This document shows, in pieces, positions 54,568 through 63,358 of a DNA stretch of 64,000 nucleotides (position 1 is its first letter; each line of letters begins with the position of its first letter). Location: contig NZ_AVFK01000007.1 of assembly GCF_000936425.1 (NCBI RefSeq), positions 186,001-250,000 on the forward strand. Reading direction: 5' to 3'. A program made the translations under genes and the position numbers. The notes beneath the pieces were generated by a model that saw nothing but the letters and a program-made list of their open reading frames with translations, searched no databases and was not told the origin of the DNA. Source of the DNA: Skermanella aerolata KACC 11604 (lineage in GTDB: Bacteria; Pseudomonadota; Alphaproteobacteria; Azospirillales; Azospirillaceae).

Positions 54568-55005
54568 TCAGTCTTCGTCTTCCATATCGGGATACTGTTC
54601 TGGAGCCTGACCGACCGAAGCGAGAATCTTCGGGTACCGGGCTCTCGGCACTTTCTGCCCCATGCCGACCAGCTCGACGCGGAAGCGCCACTCGTCCCCA
54701 TAGTCGAACAGGAAGGTCATTTTTCGGCCGACCTTGGGGAATCCCTGAATCACCGTCGTACGCTTGACGCTCAGGGAACCGTCGGCTTCACCCAAATCGG
54801 CGAACAATTCGTAGCGGGGTTTCGCATCGAAAATGTTGCCGGTCAGCTTGGGAAAGAAGCCGAACGCGTGGTCGAGGTCGAAGCCATAGGCCTACACGAT
54901 AGCTCCCGCGAGATCGTAGAGCGTCTGGTCGGCCGGAAGCTCGATGTCCCGGTAGAGCTCCGGCTCCAGCGAAACACGGAATATGCACGTGCCGGTTTCA
55001 GCCAT
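54568..55005 (-). pseudogene. Plasmid pRiA4b ORF-3-like protein, interrupted by an in-frame amber codon
   Basis: Read from ATG 55003-55005, with a strong GGAGGG ribosome site, the frame runs MAETGTCIFRVSLEPELYRDIEL..., then TAG at 54892-54894 (codon 38), and continues uninterrupted in the same frame as AYGFDLDHAFGFF to the stop at 54568-54570. The second part (79 residues from an internal Met 54807) has the family segments KMTFLFDYGDEWRFRVEL and ASVGQAPEQYPD. Apart from the TAG no frameshift is visible, and the total length of 145 residues matches the family. The family is found on plasmids and mobile elements; function unknown. Either a recent nonsense mutation, an error in the sequence, or read-through. 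It lies just downstream of a tRNA gene, a common integration neighbourhood. Confidence 0.8.
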
Positions 55006-55294
55006 CGTCACCCTCCTGTCTAAGCTCTTACCAATCCCCGGAGCAAGGGACGGTGATTTCATCGGAATGCGTCGGCCGTCATTTGGTGACGGTGCCAGGA
55101 AGCCTGTGTGCGCTTCATATCGGCGATCGTCCGGCCGCAGTTCATCCCGAGTTTATGTTGATAGCTAATGGTTACATACGTCTGTATTGTCGATTGAGAA
55201 CGGAACGACAATGACCGAGCAATTTTCCGGATCCGCCGTGGCTCGCACCGACGTCACGACGACGATACAACTTGGCTTCTCATGAAAACAGCCT

Positions 55295-55858
55295 ATGCAG
55301 TCTCGTGATCTTCCCTCCAGAAGGAAACTGCGGTCACTTTTCGGATTCTGGAAGTCGCGACTCGAACAAGACCGGCTGCCCAAGCGCACGGCCTTCAGCC
55401 CTGAAGAATTTCAGCCCTGGATGGGAAATATCGGGATCGTCGGAGTCGAGCGCGACTCCAGGGTCGAACGCGATTCCGGAGTCGAGCGCGGTCCGCTCCG
55501 GTTCCGCCTGCGTCTGATCGGACTGGAAATCGTCGCCTATGACGGTGCCGATTTCACGGGACGCTATCTCGACGAAGTCCTGAAGCCGCCCGTCGACAAG
55601 GTCGTGCTGCGTCAGTACGAGGATTGCGCCGAATCGGGCCGGCCCATGGCGTTCAGCTATCGGACTTCGGGCTTCGGTCGTTTCGAAGCCGGCATCGACA
55701 AGCTGTTCCTGCCGTTCTCCGACGGCGGCGAGACGGTGTCGCACATCTTCGTATGCCTCTACGCGTCCTTCATCGATCCATGGTCGGACGAACGGGCGAC
55801 CATCCAGGACTACGAACGGGACGGCGGAACCGTGGCCTTCGATCCCTCGGAACTCTGA
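55295..55858 (+). CDS. PAS-domain protein (PAS_5-like) with short internal repeat
   Basis: 187 residues, ATG 55295. The segment FGFWKSRLEQDRLPKRTAF, then PLRFRLRLIGLEIVAYDGADFTGRYLDEVL and SGRPMAFSYRTSGFGRFEAG, with ETVSHIFVCLYASF at the end, matches the single-domain PAS family common in Azospirillum-like bacteria (PF07310 type). No output domain; such proteins may work as sensors or ligand-binding subunits. A small internal repeat VERDSRVERDSGVERG (55446-55493) is encoded by 18-base imperfect tandem units and is not part of the usual domain. A bidirectional terminator follows the gene, before the convergent porin gene. Confidence 0.8.
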   Translation: MQSRDLPSRRKLRSLFGFWKSRLEQDRLPKRTAFSPEEFQPWMGNIGIVGVERDSRVERDSGVERGPLRFRLRLIGLEIVAYDGADFTGRYLDEVLKPPVDKVVLRQYEDCAESGRPMAFSYRTSGFGRFEAGIDKLFLPFSDGGETVSHIFVCLYASFIDPWSDERATIQDYERDGGTVAFDPSEL

Positions 55859-55868
55859 GCCCCACAAG

Positions 55869-55922
55869 ACGAAGCGCCGGGCTCCGCCGCCCCTGATGGG
55901 ACGGAAGAACCCGGCGCTTCGT
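55869..55922. terminator. Bidirectional hairpin between convergent PAS and porin genes
   Basis: 13-base perfect inverted repeat (ACGAAGCGCCGGG at 55869-55881 and its complement at 55910-55922), with a 28-base loop. It begins 11 bases after the PAS stop and ends 24 bases before the porin stop. No clear T-run on either side. Confidence 0.6.
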
Positions 55923-55945
55923 GCAGCCGGCGCTATATGCGTGGA

Positions 55946-57067
55946 TCAGAAGTCCAGGCGCGTGCCGACGATGAAGACATAGCCTTCGTTGCTGACCGAG
56001 GCGGTGTTGGGAGCGGCGCGGAGTTCCTCGTCGATGTACATGAACTCCGTCTGGACGACCAGACCGGGCGCCAGGGTGTAGGCGGCGCCGACACCGTAGG
56101 CTTGGTAGTCGCTGGCATAGGTGCCGCCGGCGCCCTTGTAGCCCTCGGCATCCATGTAGCTGGCGCCGACCGCGACAGGACCGGCGGTGTAGCTGATGCC
56201 GGCGTGCCAGACCGACTGGTCGGCCCCGGTGCTGCCGGTCGTCACGTTGAAGTCGTCGGCATCGACATAGCCGCCGCCGACCAGGAAGCCGCCGAAGCCG
56301 ACCTGGGCGCCGACGTTCCAAGCCGTGAAGTCTTCCAGCTCGGTGCCCGCCACCGCGTCGCCCTTGCCGCTGGCGCTCGACACAGTGGCGCCCAAGGCCA
56401 CCGAGAAGCCGGAGAACTCACCGGTATAGTTGACGCCGCCTTCGAGCCAGTCCTTGTAGCCGACCGTATCCTTGAACTGGACGACGTTCTGCGCCTGGCT
56501 GTCGCTTTCCGGCGTATAGCTGATGCCGGCCTGGAAGCCCGCGAAGCGCGGGGTCAGGTACATGGCCTTGGTCGCATCGCCCGAGTTGGGGATGTGGATG
56601 CCGAAGGCGGGCTGACCGCCGAAGTCGAGGCCCGAAACCGGGTCCGTGACCGACGCGAAGTCGCCGTAGTCGCCGTCGATCTGCTCGATGCCGACCAGCG
56701 GAGCATAGATCTTCAGGGTGTCGGCGGCGCCGTCGAAGTCGCCCAGTTCGATACGGCCCCAGGTGCCGCCCAGATAGACCGAAGCCTCGTCGGTGCCGAC
56801 GCCGGTCGCACCCCCGCCGCCAGTGCTGTTCTGCAGCTCGATCTTGGCGCCGTAAAGGAGGCCGTTGTCGGCCTTGCCGTCGGCACGGACGACGATTTCG
56901 GTCTCGAGTTCAAACTCGCGGTTGGTACGGTTCGATGAGTCGTCGTCGTAGAAGCCCGCGAAGAACTCAGTGTAACCGCCCAGGGACACGGTGATCTGTG
57001 CCTGTGCAACCGACGCGAACAGCATACCGCCCGCAAGCGCGGTACCAGTGAGAAGGATACGCTTCAT
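55946..57067 (-). CDS. Outer-membrane porin (Gram-negative porin superfamily)
   Basis: 373 residues. Signal peptide MKRILLTGTALAGGMLFASVAQA is followed by alternating beta-strand sequence rich in Gly/Asp/aromatic residues, typical of a 16-strand trimeric porin, and the protein ends in TRLDF with the terminal Phe needed for outer-membrane assembly. YLGGTWGRIELGDFDGAAD resembles the loop/strand region of alphaproteobacterial general porins. It would allow diffusion of small hydrophilic solutes. The region upstream (57068-57393) is AT-rich, as expected for a highly expressed gene. Confidence 0.92.
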   Translation of the reverse strand: MKRILLTGTALAGGMLFASVAQAQITVSLGGYTEFFAGFYDDDSSNRTNREFELETEIVVRADGKADNGLLYGAKIELQNSTGGGGATGVGTDEASVYLGGTWGRIELGDFDGAADTLKIYAPLVGIEQIDGDYGDFASVTDPVSGLDFGGQPAFGIHIPNSGDATKAMYLTPRFAGFQAGISYTPESDSQAQNVVQFKDTVGYKDWLEGGVNYTGEFSGFSVALGATVSSASGKGDAVAGTELEDFTAWNVGAQVGFGGFLVGGGYVDADDFNVTTGSTGADQSVWHAGISYTAGPVAVGASYMDAEGYKGAGGTYASDYQAYGVGAAYTLAPGLVVQTEFMYIDEELRAAPNTASVSNEGYVFIVGTRLDF

Positions 57068-57393
57068 GTGTCTGCCCCGTCCAAAATTTGTTATCCCGTC
57101 GCGGCCATTGAGTTTATTACTTCCGCGTCGGTCGCCTTATTGATGCGCAATATCCAAAAATCTAAAAGTCCGAATTTTCGTGACATTCTAAAATCCGGGT
57201 ATTCGTGATTAATTAGTAACATAATTCTATTGGGTTATTTCTTTTAGGGTAATAGAACGGCCGTTCAGGCCATAAGTCATAATTGACTTAATGTATATCA
57301 CCTGATCCGGGTCAGTCATATACGGGTCACGGCGTTTGACAGCCGAGCCGCCGACGCGTCATATTCCAGGGAAACAAGAGGCCTGACCGAGCC
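57068..57393. promoter_or_regulatory. AT-rich divergent region between porin and ccmC
   Basis: 326 bases without a gene. The part 57130-57300 is AT-rich and likely carries the porin promoter (leftward) and the ccmC promoter (rightward). At 57302-57315 there is an imperfect palindrome (CTGATCCGGGTCAG, one G-T position) that may be an operator. No certain -35/-10 boxes assigned. Confidence 0.45.
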
Positions 57394-58113
57394 ATGCATC
57401 GCTTTGCAAATCCCGCGCGTTTCCTGCGGATATCCAACGCCGTCCTGCCGTGGGCGGCGGGCATCACCGTCGTCCTGATGATCGCCGGGCTATATCTGTC
57501 GCTGGTCGCGTCGCCGGCCGACTATCAGCAGGGCGACACGGTTCGGATCATGTATATCCACGTGCCGTCCGCCTGGATGGCGCTGTTCATCTATACGAAC
57601 ATGGCGATCGCGGCCGCCGTCGGTCTGGTCTGGAAGCACCCGCTGGCCGACCTGTTCACCAAGGCCGCGGCACCCATCGGCGCCGGCTTCACGGCGCTCT
57701 GCCTGATAACGGGCAGCCTGTGGGGCGAGCCGATGTGGGGCACGTGGTGGGTCTGGGACGCCCGGCTGACGAGCGTCCTGATCCTGTTCTTCCTGTATCT
57801 CGGTTACATGGCGCTGGTGAACGCCTTCGACGATCCGATCCGGGGCGCCAAGGCCGGCGCGATCCTGGTCCTGGTCGGCGTGGTCAACGTACCCATCATC
57901 AAGTTCTCGGTCGACTGGTGGAACACGCTGCACCAGCCGGCCAGCGTCGTCCGCATGGGCGGCCCGAGCATCGACCCCAGCATGCTGTGGCCGCTCCTGA
58001 TAATGGGCTTCGCCTTCACCGGGTATTTCGTGACGGTCGTCCTGCTGCGCGTGCGCAGCGAGATCGCCGCCCGCAAGATCCAGACCCTGCGCCTGACCCA
58101 GGCGCAGGGGTAA
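57394..58113 (+). CDS. ccmC: Haem exporter protein CcmC
   Basis: 239 residues with six membrane helices. The haem-handling tryptophan-rich motif appears as EPMWGTWWVWDARLTS, with a conserved His in MYIHVPSAWMA and another in WNTLHQPAS. CcmC takes haem from the membrane and loads it onto CcmE in System I cytochrome c maturation. Here ccmC is followed by an opposing SDR gene, so it is physically separated from ccmDEFGHI; ccmA and ccmB are not visible next to it. A terminator follows, so it is transcribed on its own. Confidence 0.95.
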   Translation: MHRFANPARFLRISNAVLPWAAGITVVLMIAGLYLSLVASPADYQQGDTVRIMYIHVPSAWMALFIYTNMAIAAAVGLVWKHPLADLFTKAAAPIGAGFTALCLITGSLWGEPMWGTWWVWDARLTSVLILFFLYLGYMALVNAFDDPIRGAKAGAILVLVGVVNVPIIKFSVDWWNTLHQPASVVRMGGPSIDPSMLWPLLIMGFAFTGYFVTVVLLRVRSEIAARKIQTLRLTQAQG

Positions 58114-58115
58114 AG

Positions 58116-58145
58116 ACGGGCAGGCGCCGCTTGGCGCTTGCCCGT
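58116..58145. terminator. Bidirectional terminator between ccmC and the SDR gene
   Basis: Inverted repeat of 13 bases (58116-58128 and 58133-58145) with one wobble position and a GCTT loop. It lies directly after the ccmC stop and 13 bases before the stop of the convergent SDR gene. T-runs are short, so efficiency is uncertain. Confidence 0.65.
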
Positions 58146-58158
58146 AAGATGCCGGCCA

Positions 58159-59205
58159 TCAGATGCTGGGATCGAAAGATCTGCTGCGACTCGGACGCGA
58201 CGCGTAGCGACCCCCGCCGATGACCGCCGCCGCCAGCACGCCAAGCCCGGCGACCGCCGCGACCGTCGCGAGCGGATGCATCGCGGCGGTGGTGTAGGCG
58301 CTGTGTTCGCGCACCAGCGCATGGCGTCCGCTCCGGTCCTGGCCGCCGCGGAAGCCGTGATACAGGTTGTCGCTGGAACGGCGCAGCGGGCCGCCGGCTT
58401 TTTGCAGGACGGGCAGCATCGCTTCCATGATCCGGTCGGTCAGGCGCGGCGCCACGCGTTCCGACAGGGAGATCAGCTTGCCGGCCCCGCCGACGATCAG
58501 GTCGCGCGTCGGATGCGCGGCCGTGTGCAGAACAGCGCGGGCGACCACTTCCGGCGCATAGACCGGCGGCGGGTTGAGCGGCTCGGCATTGGTCAGGCTG
58601 CGGGCATGCTCCTCGAACATGGTGTCGATCGCGGCGGGCTTGATCAGGGTGACCGACACGGGCGCTCCCTCCGCCTCCAGCTCCATGCGGAACGCGTTGG
58701 TGAAGCCCTGGACCGCATGCTTGGACGCGCAGTAGGCCGCCTGGAGCGGGATCGAGCGGTCGGACAGGACGCTGCCCAAATTGATCAGCGCGCCGCCATG
58801 GCGGCTAAGATGGGTGGCGGCGATTCGGGACCCGATCACGACCCCCCAGTAATTGGTCTCGAACAGTCGGCGCTGGTCCTCCAGCGGCGTGTCCTGCACC
58901 TTGCCGTAGATCGAGACGCCGGCATTGTTGATCCAGGTGTCGAACCCGCCGAACTCGCGCAACGTCGTCTCCGCGACGGCCATCATGGCGTCCTCGTCGG
59001 CGGCATCCGCCACGACGAAGATCGCTTCGCCGCCGTCGCGGCGGATATCCGTCTCGACCTCCCTCAGCGCCTTTTCGTCGCGCCCGACCAGCACGAGTCG
59101 CGCGCCGCGCTTCGCCGCCATCTTCGCCGTGACGAGGCCGATGCCGCTGGTGGCTCCGGTGATGACGATGATCTGGTCTTCAACGGGTTTCAGATGCACG
59201 CGCAT
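58159..59205 (-). CDS. SDR family oxidoreductase with C-terminal membrane helix
   Basis: 348 residues from ATG 59203-59205; the longer open frame (to 59460) adds a disordered, unlikely leader. IVITGATSGIGLVTA, NNAGVSIYG and the catalytic SxxxxxxxxxxxYCASK (LGSVLSDRSIPLQAAYCASKHA) are visible. The C-terminal part after residue ~310 has one hydrophobic helix (LATVAAVAGLGVLAAAVIGG) and an Arg/Ser-rich end, so it is probably anchored in the membrane. The substrate is unknown. It splits the ccm genes (ccmC on one side, ccmDEFGHI on the other) and reads against them, suggesting an insertion into an ancestral operon. Confidence 0.85.
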   Translation of the reverse strand: MRVHLKPVEDQIIVITGATSGIGLVTAKMAAKRGARLVLVGRDEKALREVETDIRRDGGEAIFVVADAADEDAMMAVAETTLREFGGFDTWINNAGVSIYGKVQDTPLEDQRRLFETNYWGVVIGSRIAATHLSRHGGALINLGSVLSDRSIPLQAAYCASKHAVQGFTNAFRMELEAEGAPVSVTLIKPAAIDTMFEEHARSLTNAEPLNPPPVYAPEVVARAVLHTAAHPTRDLIVGGAGKLISLSERVAPRLTDRIMEAMLPVLQKAGGPLRRSSDNLYHGFRGGQDRSGRHALVREHSAYTTAAMHPLATVAAVAGLGVLAAAVIGGGRYASRPSRSRSFDPSI

Positions 59206-59602
59206 GGAGTGCCTTTCGATGATGCGGACAGGGTCGCCGTGATGCTTCCACGGCTTTCTCCGTCGCGCCAACAGGGGAAGGGCCGGGACGGTTCCCGCTG
59301 TCAAGTTCCCGTGTCCGCCCAGCGGCCCGCCTTGTTTACCATCTGCCGCGCTGTCATATTGGCCGCAGACGGCCGGGTAGCGGTGTGCAAACGACTCGCA
59401 TCGGCGCGACGCATGCGGCAAGGCGTCGCGATAAGGTGTCCCACCGGTATGCAGGGCCAAATTGACAATAGACCGAACGGGGCACCTTGCCCTTTATTCG
59501 GCGCATTCTGGTGGGAGGACTTGCTGGTGCAAGGACTGGCGGAGAGGACGGCGGACCGGATCGACCGGCTGGGCGTCGTGCTGAGGATCATCTGGCGGGA
59601 CA
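59206..59602. other. Region between the SDR gene and ccmD
   Basis: 397 bases. It contains promoters for the leftward SDR gene and the rightward ccm genes. A short open frame (ATG 59449 to TGA 59608-59610; 53 codons) has a second half of good codon bias, ending [17 protein letters not shown], and overlaps the ccmD start. It may be a small leader gene, but support is weak and I do not list it as a gene. Confidence 0.4.
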
Positions 59603-59833
59603 ATGGCTGAGTTCTTTTCGATGGGCGGCTACGCCGCCTATGTATGGCCGGCCTACGGCGTCGCGGCGGTCATTCTGGTGGCGATGCTGATCGTCAGCCT
59701 GCGCGGCCTGCGACGGCACGAAGCGCTGCTGAAAACCCTGGAAACGAGCCGGCCGCGCCGGAGGGAGCGGAGCCGACGCGCTCCCGTGTCCGCATCCGGG
59801 ACAGTGCCGGCGGCTGAAGGACACGAAGGATGA
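59603..59833 (+). CDS. ccmD: Haem exporter protein CcmD
   Basis: 76 residues. One membrane helix ([20 protein letters not shown]) following the typical [15 protein letters not shown] start, then a basic cytoplasmic tail. CcmD is needed to release haem-loaded CcmE from CcmC. The tail here is longer than in many CcmD proteins. Its stop overlaps the ccmE start (ATGA). Confidence 0.88.
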   Translation: MAEFFSMGGYAAYVWPAYGVAAVILVAMLIVSLRGLRRHEALLKTLETSRPRRRERSRRAPVSASGTVPAAEGHEG

Positions 59834-60327
59834 CCCGCAAGAAACGCCGCCTCTATATGCTGGGATTGGCCCTGCTCGGCCTCGGCACCGCCACTGCCCT
59901 GGCCCTGACCGCGTTCGAGGACAACCTAGTCTTCTTCTACAGCCCGTCCGATATCGCGGCCCAGCATGTCGGCGAACGCAGCTTCCGGTTGGGCGGCCTG
60001 GTCGAAGAGAACAGCGTCAAGCGGCTGCCCGACGGCCTGACGATCGAGTTCCGCGTCACCGATACGGCGCAGACAGTGCCGGTGACCTATTCCGGTATCG
60101 TCCCCGACCTGTTCCGCGAAGGCCAGGGCGTCGTCGCCGAAGGCCGGATGCGGCCCGACGGCGTCTTCGTCGCCCGCGAGGTGCTGGCGAAGCACGACGA
60201 GAACTACATGCCGCCGGAAGTGGCCGATGCGCTCAACCGCGCCGGCGCGCCGCAGCACGCGACGAAATCACTTGCGGAGCCGGTCAATCCGCTTGCCGAG
60301 CCTGTCTCCAAGACGGCCAAGGAATAG
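59830..60327 (+). CDS. ccmE: Cytochrome c-type biogenesis protein CcmE (haem chaperone)
   Basis: 165 residues. N-terminal membrane anchor ([19 protein letters not shown]), an OB-fold in the periplasm, and the covalent haem-binding His122 in [12 protein letters not shown] with Tyr126. It carries haem from CcmC to CcmF. The C-terminal tail contains a small repeat, [14 protein letters not shown]. The start overlaps ccmD, and ccmF follows after 4 bases, so ccmDEF are tightly coupled. Confidence 0.95.
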   Translation: MTRKKRRLYMLGLALLGLGTATALALTAFEDNLVFFYSPSDIAAQHVGERSFRLGGLVEENSVKRLPDGLTIEFRVTDTAQTVPVTYSGIVPDLFREGQGVVAEGRMRPDGVFVAREVLAKHDENYMPPEVADALNRAGAPQHATKSLAEPVNPLAEPVSKTAKE

Positions 60328-60331
60328 CGCC

Positions 60332-62320
60332 ATGATCCCTGAAATCGGCCATTACGCCCTCGTCCTGGCGCTCTTCCTGGCGCTGGTTCAGTCGGTCATA
60401 CCCCTGGTGGGGGCGGCGCGCGGCGACGCCGCCTGGATGGACGTGGCGAAACCGGCCGCGATCGGCCAGTTCGCCATGATCCTCGTCAGCTTCCTGGCGC
60501 TCACATATGCCTTTGTGGTGTCGGACTTCAGCGTCCTGAACGTGGTCCAGAACAGCCACTCGATGAAGCCGATGCTCTACAAGGTGGCAGGCGTCTGGGG
60601 CAACCACGAGGGATCGATGGTCCTGTGGGTGCTGATCCTCGCGATGTTCGGCGCTGCGGTGGCCTTGTTCGGCAGCAACCTGCCGCCGACCCTGAGGGCC
60701 CGCGTACTGTCGGTCCAGGCGATGATCGGCGTCGGTTTCCTGCTGTTCATCATCGCCACCAGCAACCCCTTCATCCGGGTCGATCCGGCGCCGCTGAACG
60801 GCACGGACCTCAACCCGCTGCTCCAGGACCCCGGTCTGGCGTTCCACCCGCCGTTCCTGTACTTCGGCTATGTCGGCTTCTCGATGGCGTTCTCCTTCGC
60901 CGTGGCCGCCCTCATCGAAGGCCGTATCGACCCCGCCTGGGCGCGCTGGGTGCGGCCCTGGACGCTGGCCGCATGGTCGGGCCTGACCCTCGGCATCGCC
61001 CTTGGGTCGTGGTGGGCCTATTATGAACTCGGCTGGGGCGGCTGGTGGTTCTGGGACCCGGTCGAAAACGCCTCCTTCATGCCATGGCTGGCAGGGACCG
61101 CGCTGCTGCACTCGGCGATCGTGGTGGAGAAGCGCGACGCGCTGAAGAGCTGGACCGTCCTGCTCGCCATCCTGACCTTCGTGCTGTCGCTGATCGGGAC
61201 CTTCCTGGTGCGCTCCGGCGTGCTGACCTCGGTCCATGCCTTCGCGGTCGATCCGGCGCGCGGCGTCTTCATCCTACTGCTGCTGTCGGTCGCGACCATC
61301 GGCGCGCTGCTGCTGTATGCCATCCGCGCGCCGTCGATGAAGATGGGCGGTCTGTTCGCCCCGATCAGCCGGGAAGGCGCGCTGGTCCTGAACAACCTGC
61401 TGCTGTCCACCGCGACCGCCACCGTCTTCCTCGGCACGCTGTACCCGCTGTTCCTGGATGCGATCGACGCCGGCAAGGTCTCGGTCGGGCCGCCGTTCTT
61501 CAATTCGACCTTCATCCCGCTGATGGTGCCACTGATCGCCGCGATGTCGGTTGGTCCCCTGATGGCCTGGAAGCGCGCCGATCTGGCCGGCGCCCTGTCG
61601 CGCCTGAAGTTCGCGGCCGTCCTGACCGTCATCTGCGTGCTGGGCGCCCTGTACATGTATCAGGGCGGCCCGGTGCTGGCGCTGCTGGGCGTGGCGATGG
61701 CGGCCTGGGCCTTCTTCGGCGCGCTCGCCGAGTTCGCCGACCGCATTCGCCTGTTCCGGGCGCCGCTGGGCGAGAGCCTGCGCCGGGCGGGCGGGCTGCC
61801 GCGTTCCGCCTGGGGCATGACCATCGCCCATGCCGGCATGGGCATCGCGATTGCCGGCATGACCGGTTCGGCGGCCTGGATGACCGAGCGCATCCAGTTG
61901 ATGCGGCCGGGCGACACGACCCAGATCGCGGGCTACGAACTCCGCTTCGACGAGGTCCACGAACGTTCCGTCGCCAACTATCAGGCCAAGACCTCGACCT
62001 TCACCGTCAGCCGCGACGGCAAGTTCGTCGCCACCCTCCACCCCGAGGAGCGCTGGTTCCCGGTTGCCCGGATGTCCACGACGGAGGCCGCGATCCGGAC
62101 CAACTTCGTGTCCGACCTTTATGTCGTGCTCGGGCAGGAGCAGCAGGGCACCGGCGCCTACGCCACCCGCCTATACCACCATCCCCTGGTTCCCTGGATC
62201 TGGATCGGCTGCGTGGTCATGGTGGTCGGCGGCTGCGTCTCGCTCAGCGACCGGCGCTTCCGGATCGGCGTGCCGGAGAAGAAGCGCAACCGGCAGCCGG
62301 TTCCCCTGCCCGCCGAATGA
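60332..62320 (+). CDS. ccmF: Cytochrome c haem lyase subunit CcmF
   Basis: 662 residues from ATG 60332, about fifteen membrane helices. The WWD-type signature is ELGWGGWWFWDPVENASFMPWL; another conserved His is in NVVQNSHSMKPMLYKVAGVWGNHEGSM (partly). The C-terminal periplasmic domain (~530-640, ERIQLMRPGDTTQIAGYELRF) is present. CcmF transfers haem from CcmE to apocytochrome c together with CcmH and CcmI. Length and order of parts match full-size CcmF. Confidence 0.95.
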   Translation: MIPEIGHYALVLALFLALVQSVIPLVGAARGDAAWMDVAKPAAIGQFAMILVSFLALTYAFVVSDFSVLNVVQNSHSMKPMLYKVAGVWGNHEGSMVLWVLILAMFGAAVALFGSNLPPTLRARVLSVQAMIGVGFLLFIIATSNPFIRVDPAPLNGTDLNPLLQDPGLAFHPPFLYFGYVGFSMAFSFAVAALIEGRIDPAWARWVRPWTLAAWSGLTLGIALGSWWAYYELGWGGWWFWDPVENASFMPWLAGTALLHSAIVVEKRDALKSWTVLLAILTFVLSLIGTFLVRSGVLTSVHAFAVDPARGVFILLLLSVATIGALLLYAIRAPSMKMGGLFAPISREGALVLNNLLLSTATATVFLGTLYPLFLDAIDAGKVSVGPPFFNSTFIPLMVPLIAAMSVGPLMAWKRADLAGALSRLKFAAVLTVICVLGALYMYQGGPVLALLGVAMAAWAFFGALAEFADRIRLFRAPLGESLRRAGGLPRSAWGMTIAHAGMGIAIAGMTGSAAWMTERIQLMRPGDTTQIAGYELRFDEVHERSVANYQAKTSTFTVSRDGKFVATLHPEERWFPVARMSTTEAAIRTNFVSDLYVVLGQEQQGTGAYATRLYHHPLVPWIWIGCVVMVVGGCVSLSDRRFRIGVPEKKRNRQPVPLPAE

Positions 62321-62347
62321 GCCGACCCATAGCAGAGTGCCAGTGAA

Positions 62348-62878
62348 ATGCGCCGCCTGATCTTCATCCTGCCGCTTGTACTGTTCGCCGTGCTGGCCGG
62401 TTACTTCGCCCTGGGGCTGACGCGCGACCCGTCCGTCGTGCCGTCCGCCCTGATCGACAAGCCGGTGCCCGAGTTCACCCTGCCGCCACTGCTCAAGGAC
62501 GGTGAGGGTCTGGCGAGCGCCGACCTTAAGGGCAAGGTCCAGCTCGTCAACGTCTTCGCGTCGTGGTGCGTGCCATGCCGGATCGAGCATCCCGTGCTGA
62601 TGCGGCTGGCCAAGGAGCAGGGCATCACGGTCAAGGCGATCAACTACAAGGACAAGCCGGAGGACGCCGTCCGCTGGCTGAACCAGGGCGGCAATCCCTA
62701 CAGCGCCATCGGCGCCGACCAGGATGGCCGCGTCTCGATCAACTGGGGCGTCTACGGCGTGCCGGAAACCTACGTGATCGATGCCCAGGGCCGCATCCGC
62801 TACAAGGTCGTCGGCCCCGTCATGCCGGACGAGGTCGAGCGCCACATCCTGCCGCTGATCAAGGAGCTTCAGGGATGA
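62348..62878 (+). CDS. ccmG: Thiol:disulfide interchange protein CcmG (DsbE)
   Basis: 176 residues. Membrane anchor in the first 22 residues, then a thioredoxin fold with the active site Cys74-Val-Pro-Cys77 ([12 protein letters not shown]) and the cis-Pro region [12 protein letters not shown]. CcmG keeps the haem-binding cysteines of apocytochromes c reduced in the periplasm. It follows ccmF by 27 bases and overlaps ccmH by 4 bases (ATGA). Confidence 0.94.
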   Translation: MRRLIFILPLVLFAVLAGYFALGLTRDPSVVPSALIDKPVPEFTLPPLLKDGEGLASADLKGKVQLVNVFASWCVPCRIEHPVLMRLAKEQGITVKAINYKDKPEDAVRWLNQGGNPYSAIGADQDGRVSINWGVYGVPETYVIDAQGRIRYKVVGPVMPDEVERHILPLIKELQG

Positions 62879-63354
62879 AACGCTTCCTTGGCGTTGCAGC
62901 CGCTGCCCTCTTCCTGGGCCTCGCCTCCCCGGCTTTCGCGGTCCAGCCGGACGAGGTCCTGAAGGACCCGGCGATGGAGGCCCGCGCCCGCGAGATCAGC
63001 AAGGAACTGCGCTGCCTCGTCTGCCAGAACCAGTCGATCGACGACAGCAACGCTCCCCTTGCCCGCGACCTGCGCGTGCTGGTCCGCGAAAGACTGGTGG
63101 CCGGCGACGACGACTCCGGCGTGCTGGGCTACATAACGGCTCGCTACGGCGACTACGTCCTGCTGCGTCCGCCGTTCAAGGCCAGCACCTATGTGCTTTG
63201 GATCGGTCCGGTGGTCGTGCTGCTGCTGGGAGCCGTGGGAGCGGCGCTGTTCCTGCGCGGCCGCAACCGCCCCGCCGCCGCCGGCGATACCGAGGCTCCG
63301 CTGACACCCGATGAACGCGCGCGGCTCGACAAGCTGCTGCGCGAGGATACCTGA
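62875..63354 (+). CDS. ccmH: Cytochrome c-type biogenesis protein CcmH
   Basis: 159 residues from ATG 62875. Signal peptide ([19 protein letters not shown]), periplasmic domain with the redox motif Cys47-Leu-Val-Cys50 in [16 protein letters not shown], and a C-terminal membrane helix ([21 protein letters not shown]). It works with CcmF and CcmI in presenting apocytochrome c for haem attachment. ccmI begins 4 bases after its stop. Confidence 0.95.
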   Translation: MKRFLGVAAAALFLGLASPAFAVQPDEVLKDPAMEARAREISKELRCLVCQNQSIDDSNAPLARDLRVLVRERLVAGDDDSGVLGYITARYGDYVLLRPPFKASTYVLWIGPVVVLLLGAVGAALFLRGRNRPAAAGDTEAPLTPDERARLDKLLREDT

Positions 63355-63358
63355 AGAG

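Noticed and set aside
54458-55005. Integrated element using tRNA-Ala as attachment site
   Set aside because: No integrase and no repeat of the tRNA 3' end was found nearby; only the pRiA4b-like gene hints at it.
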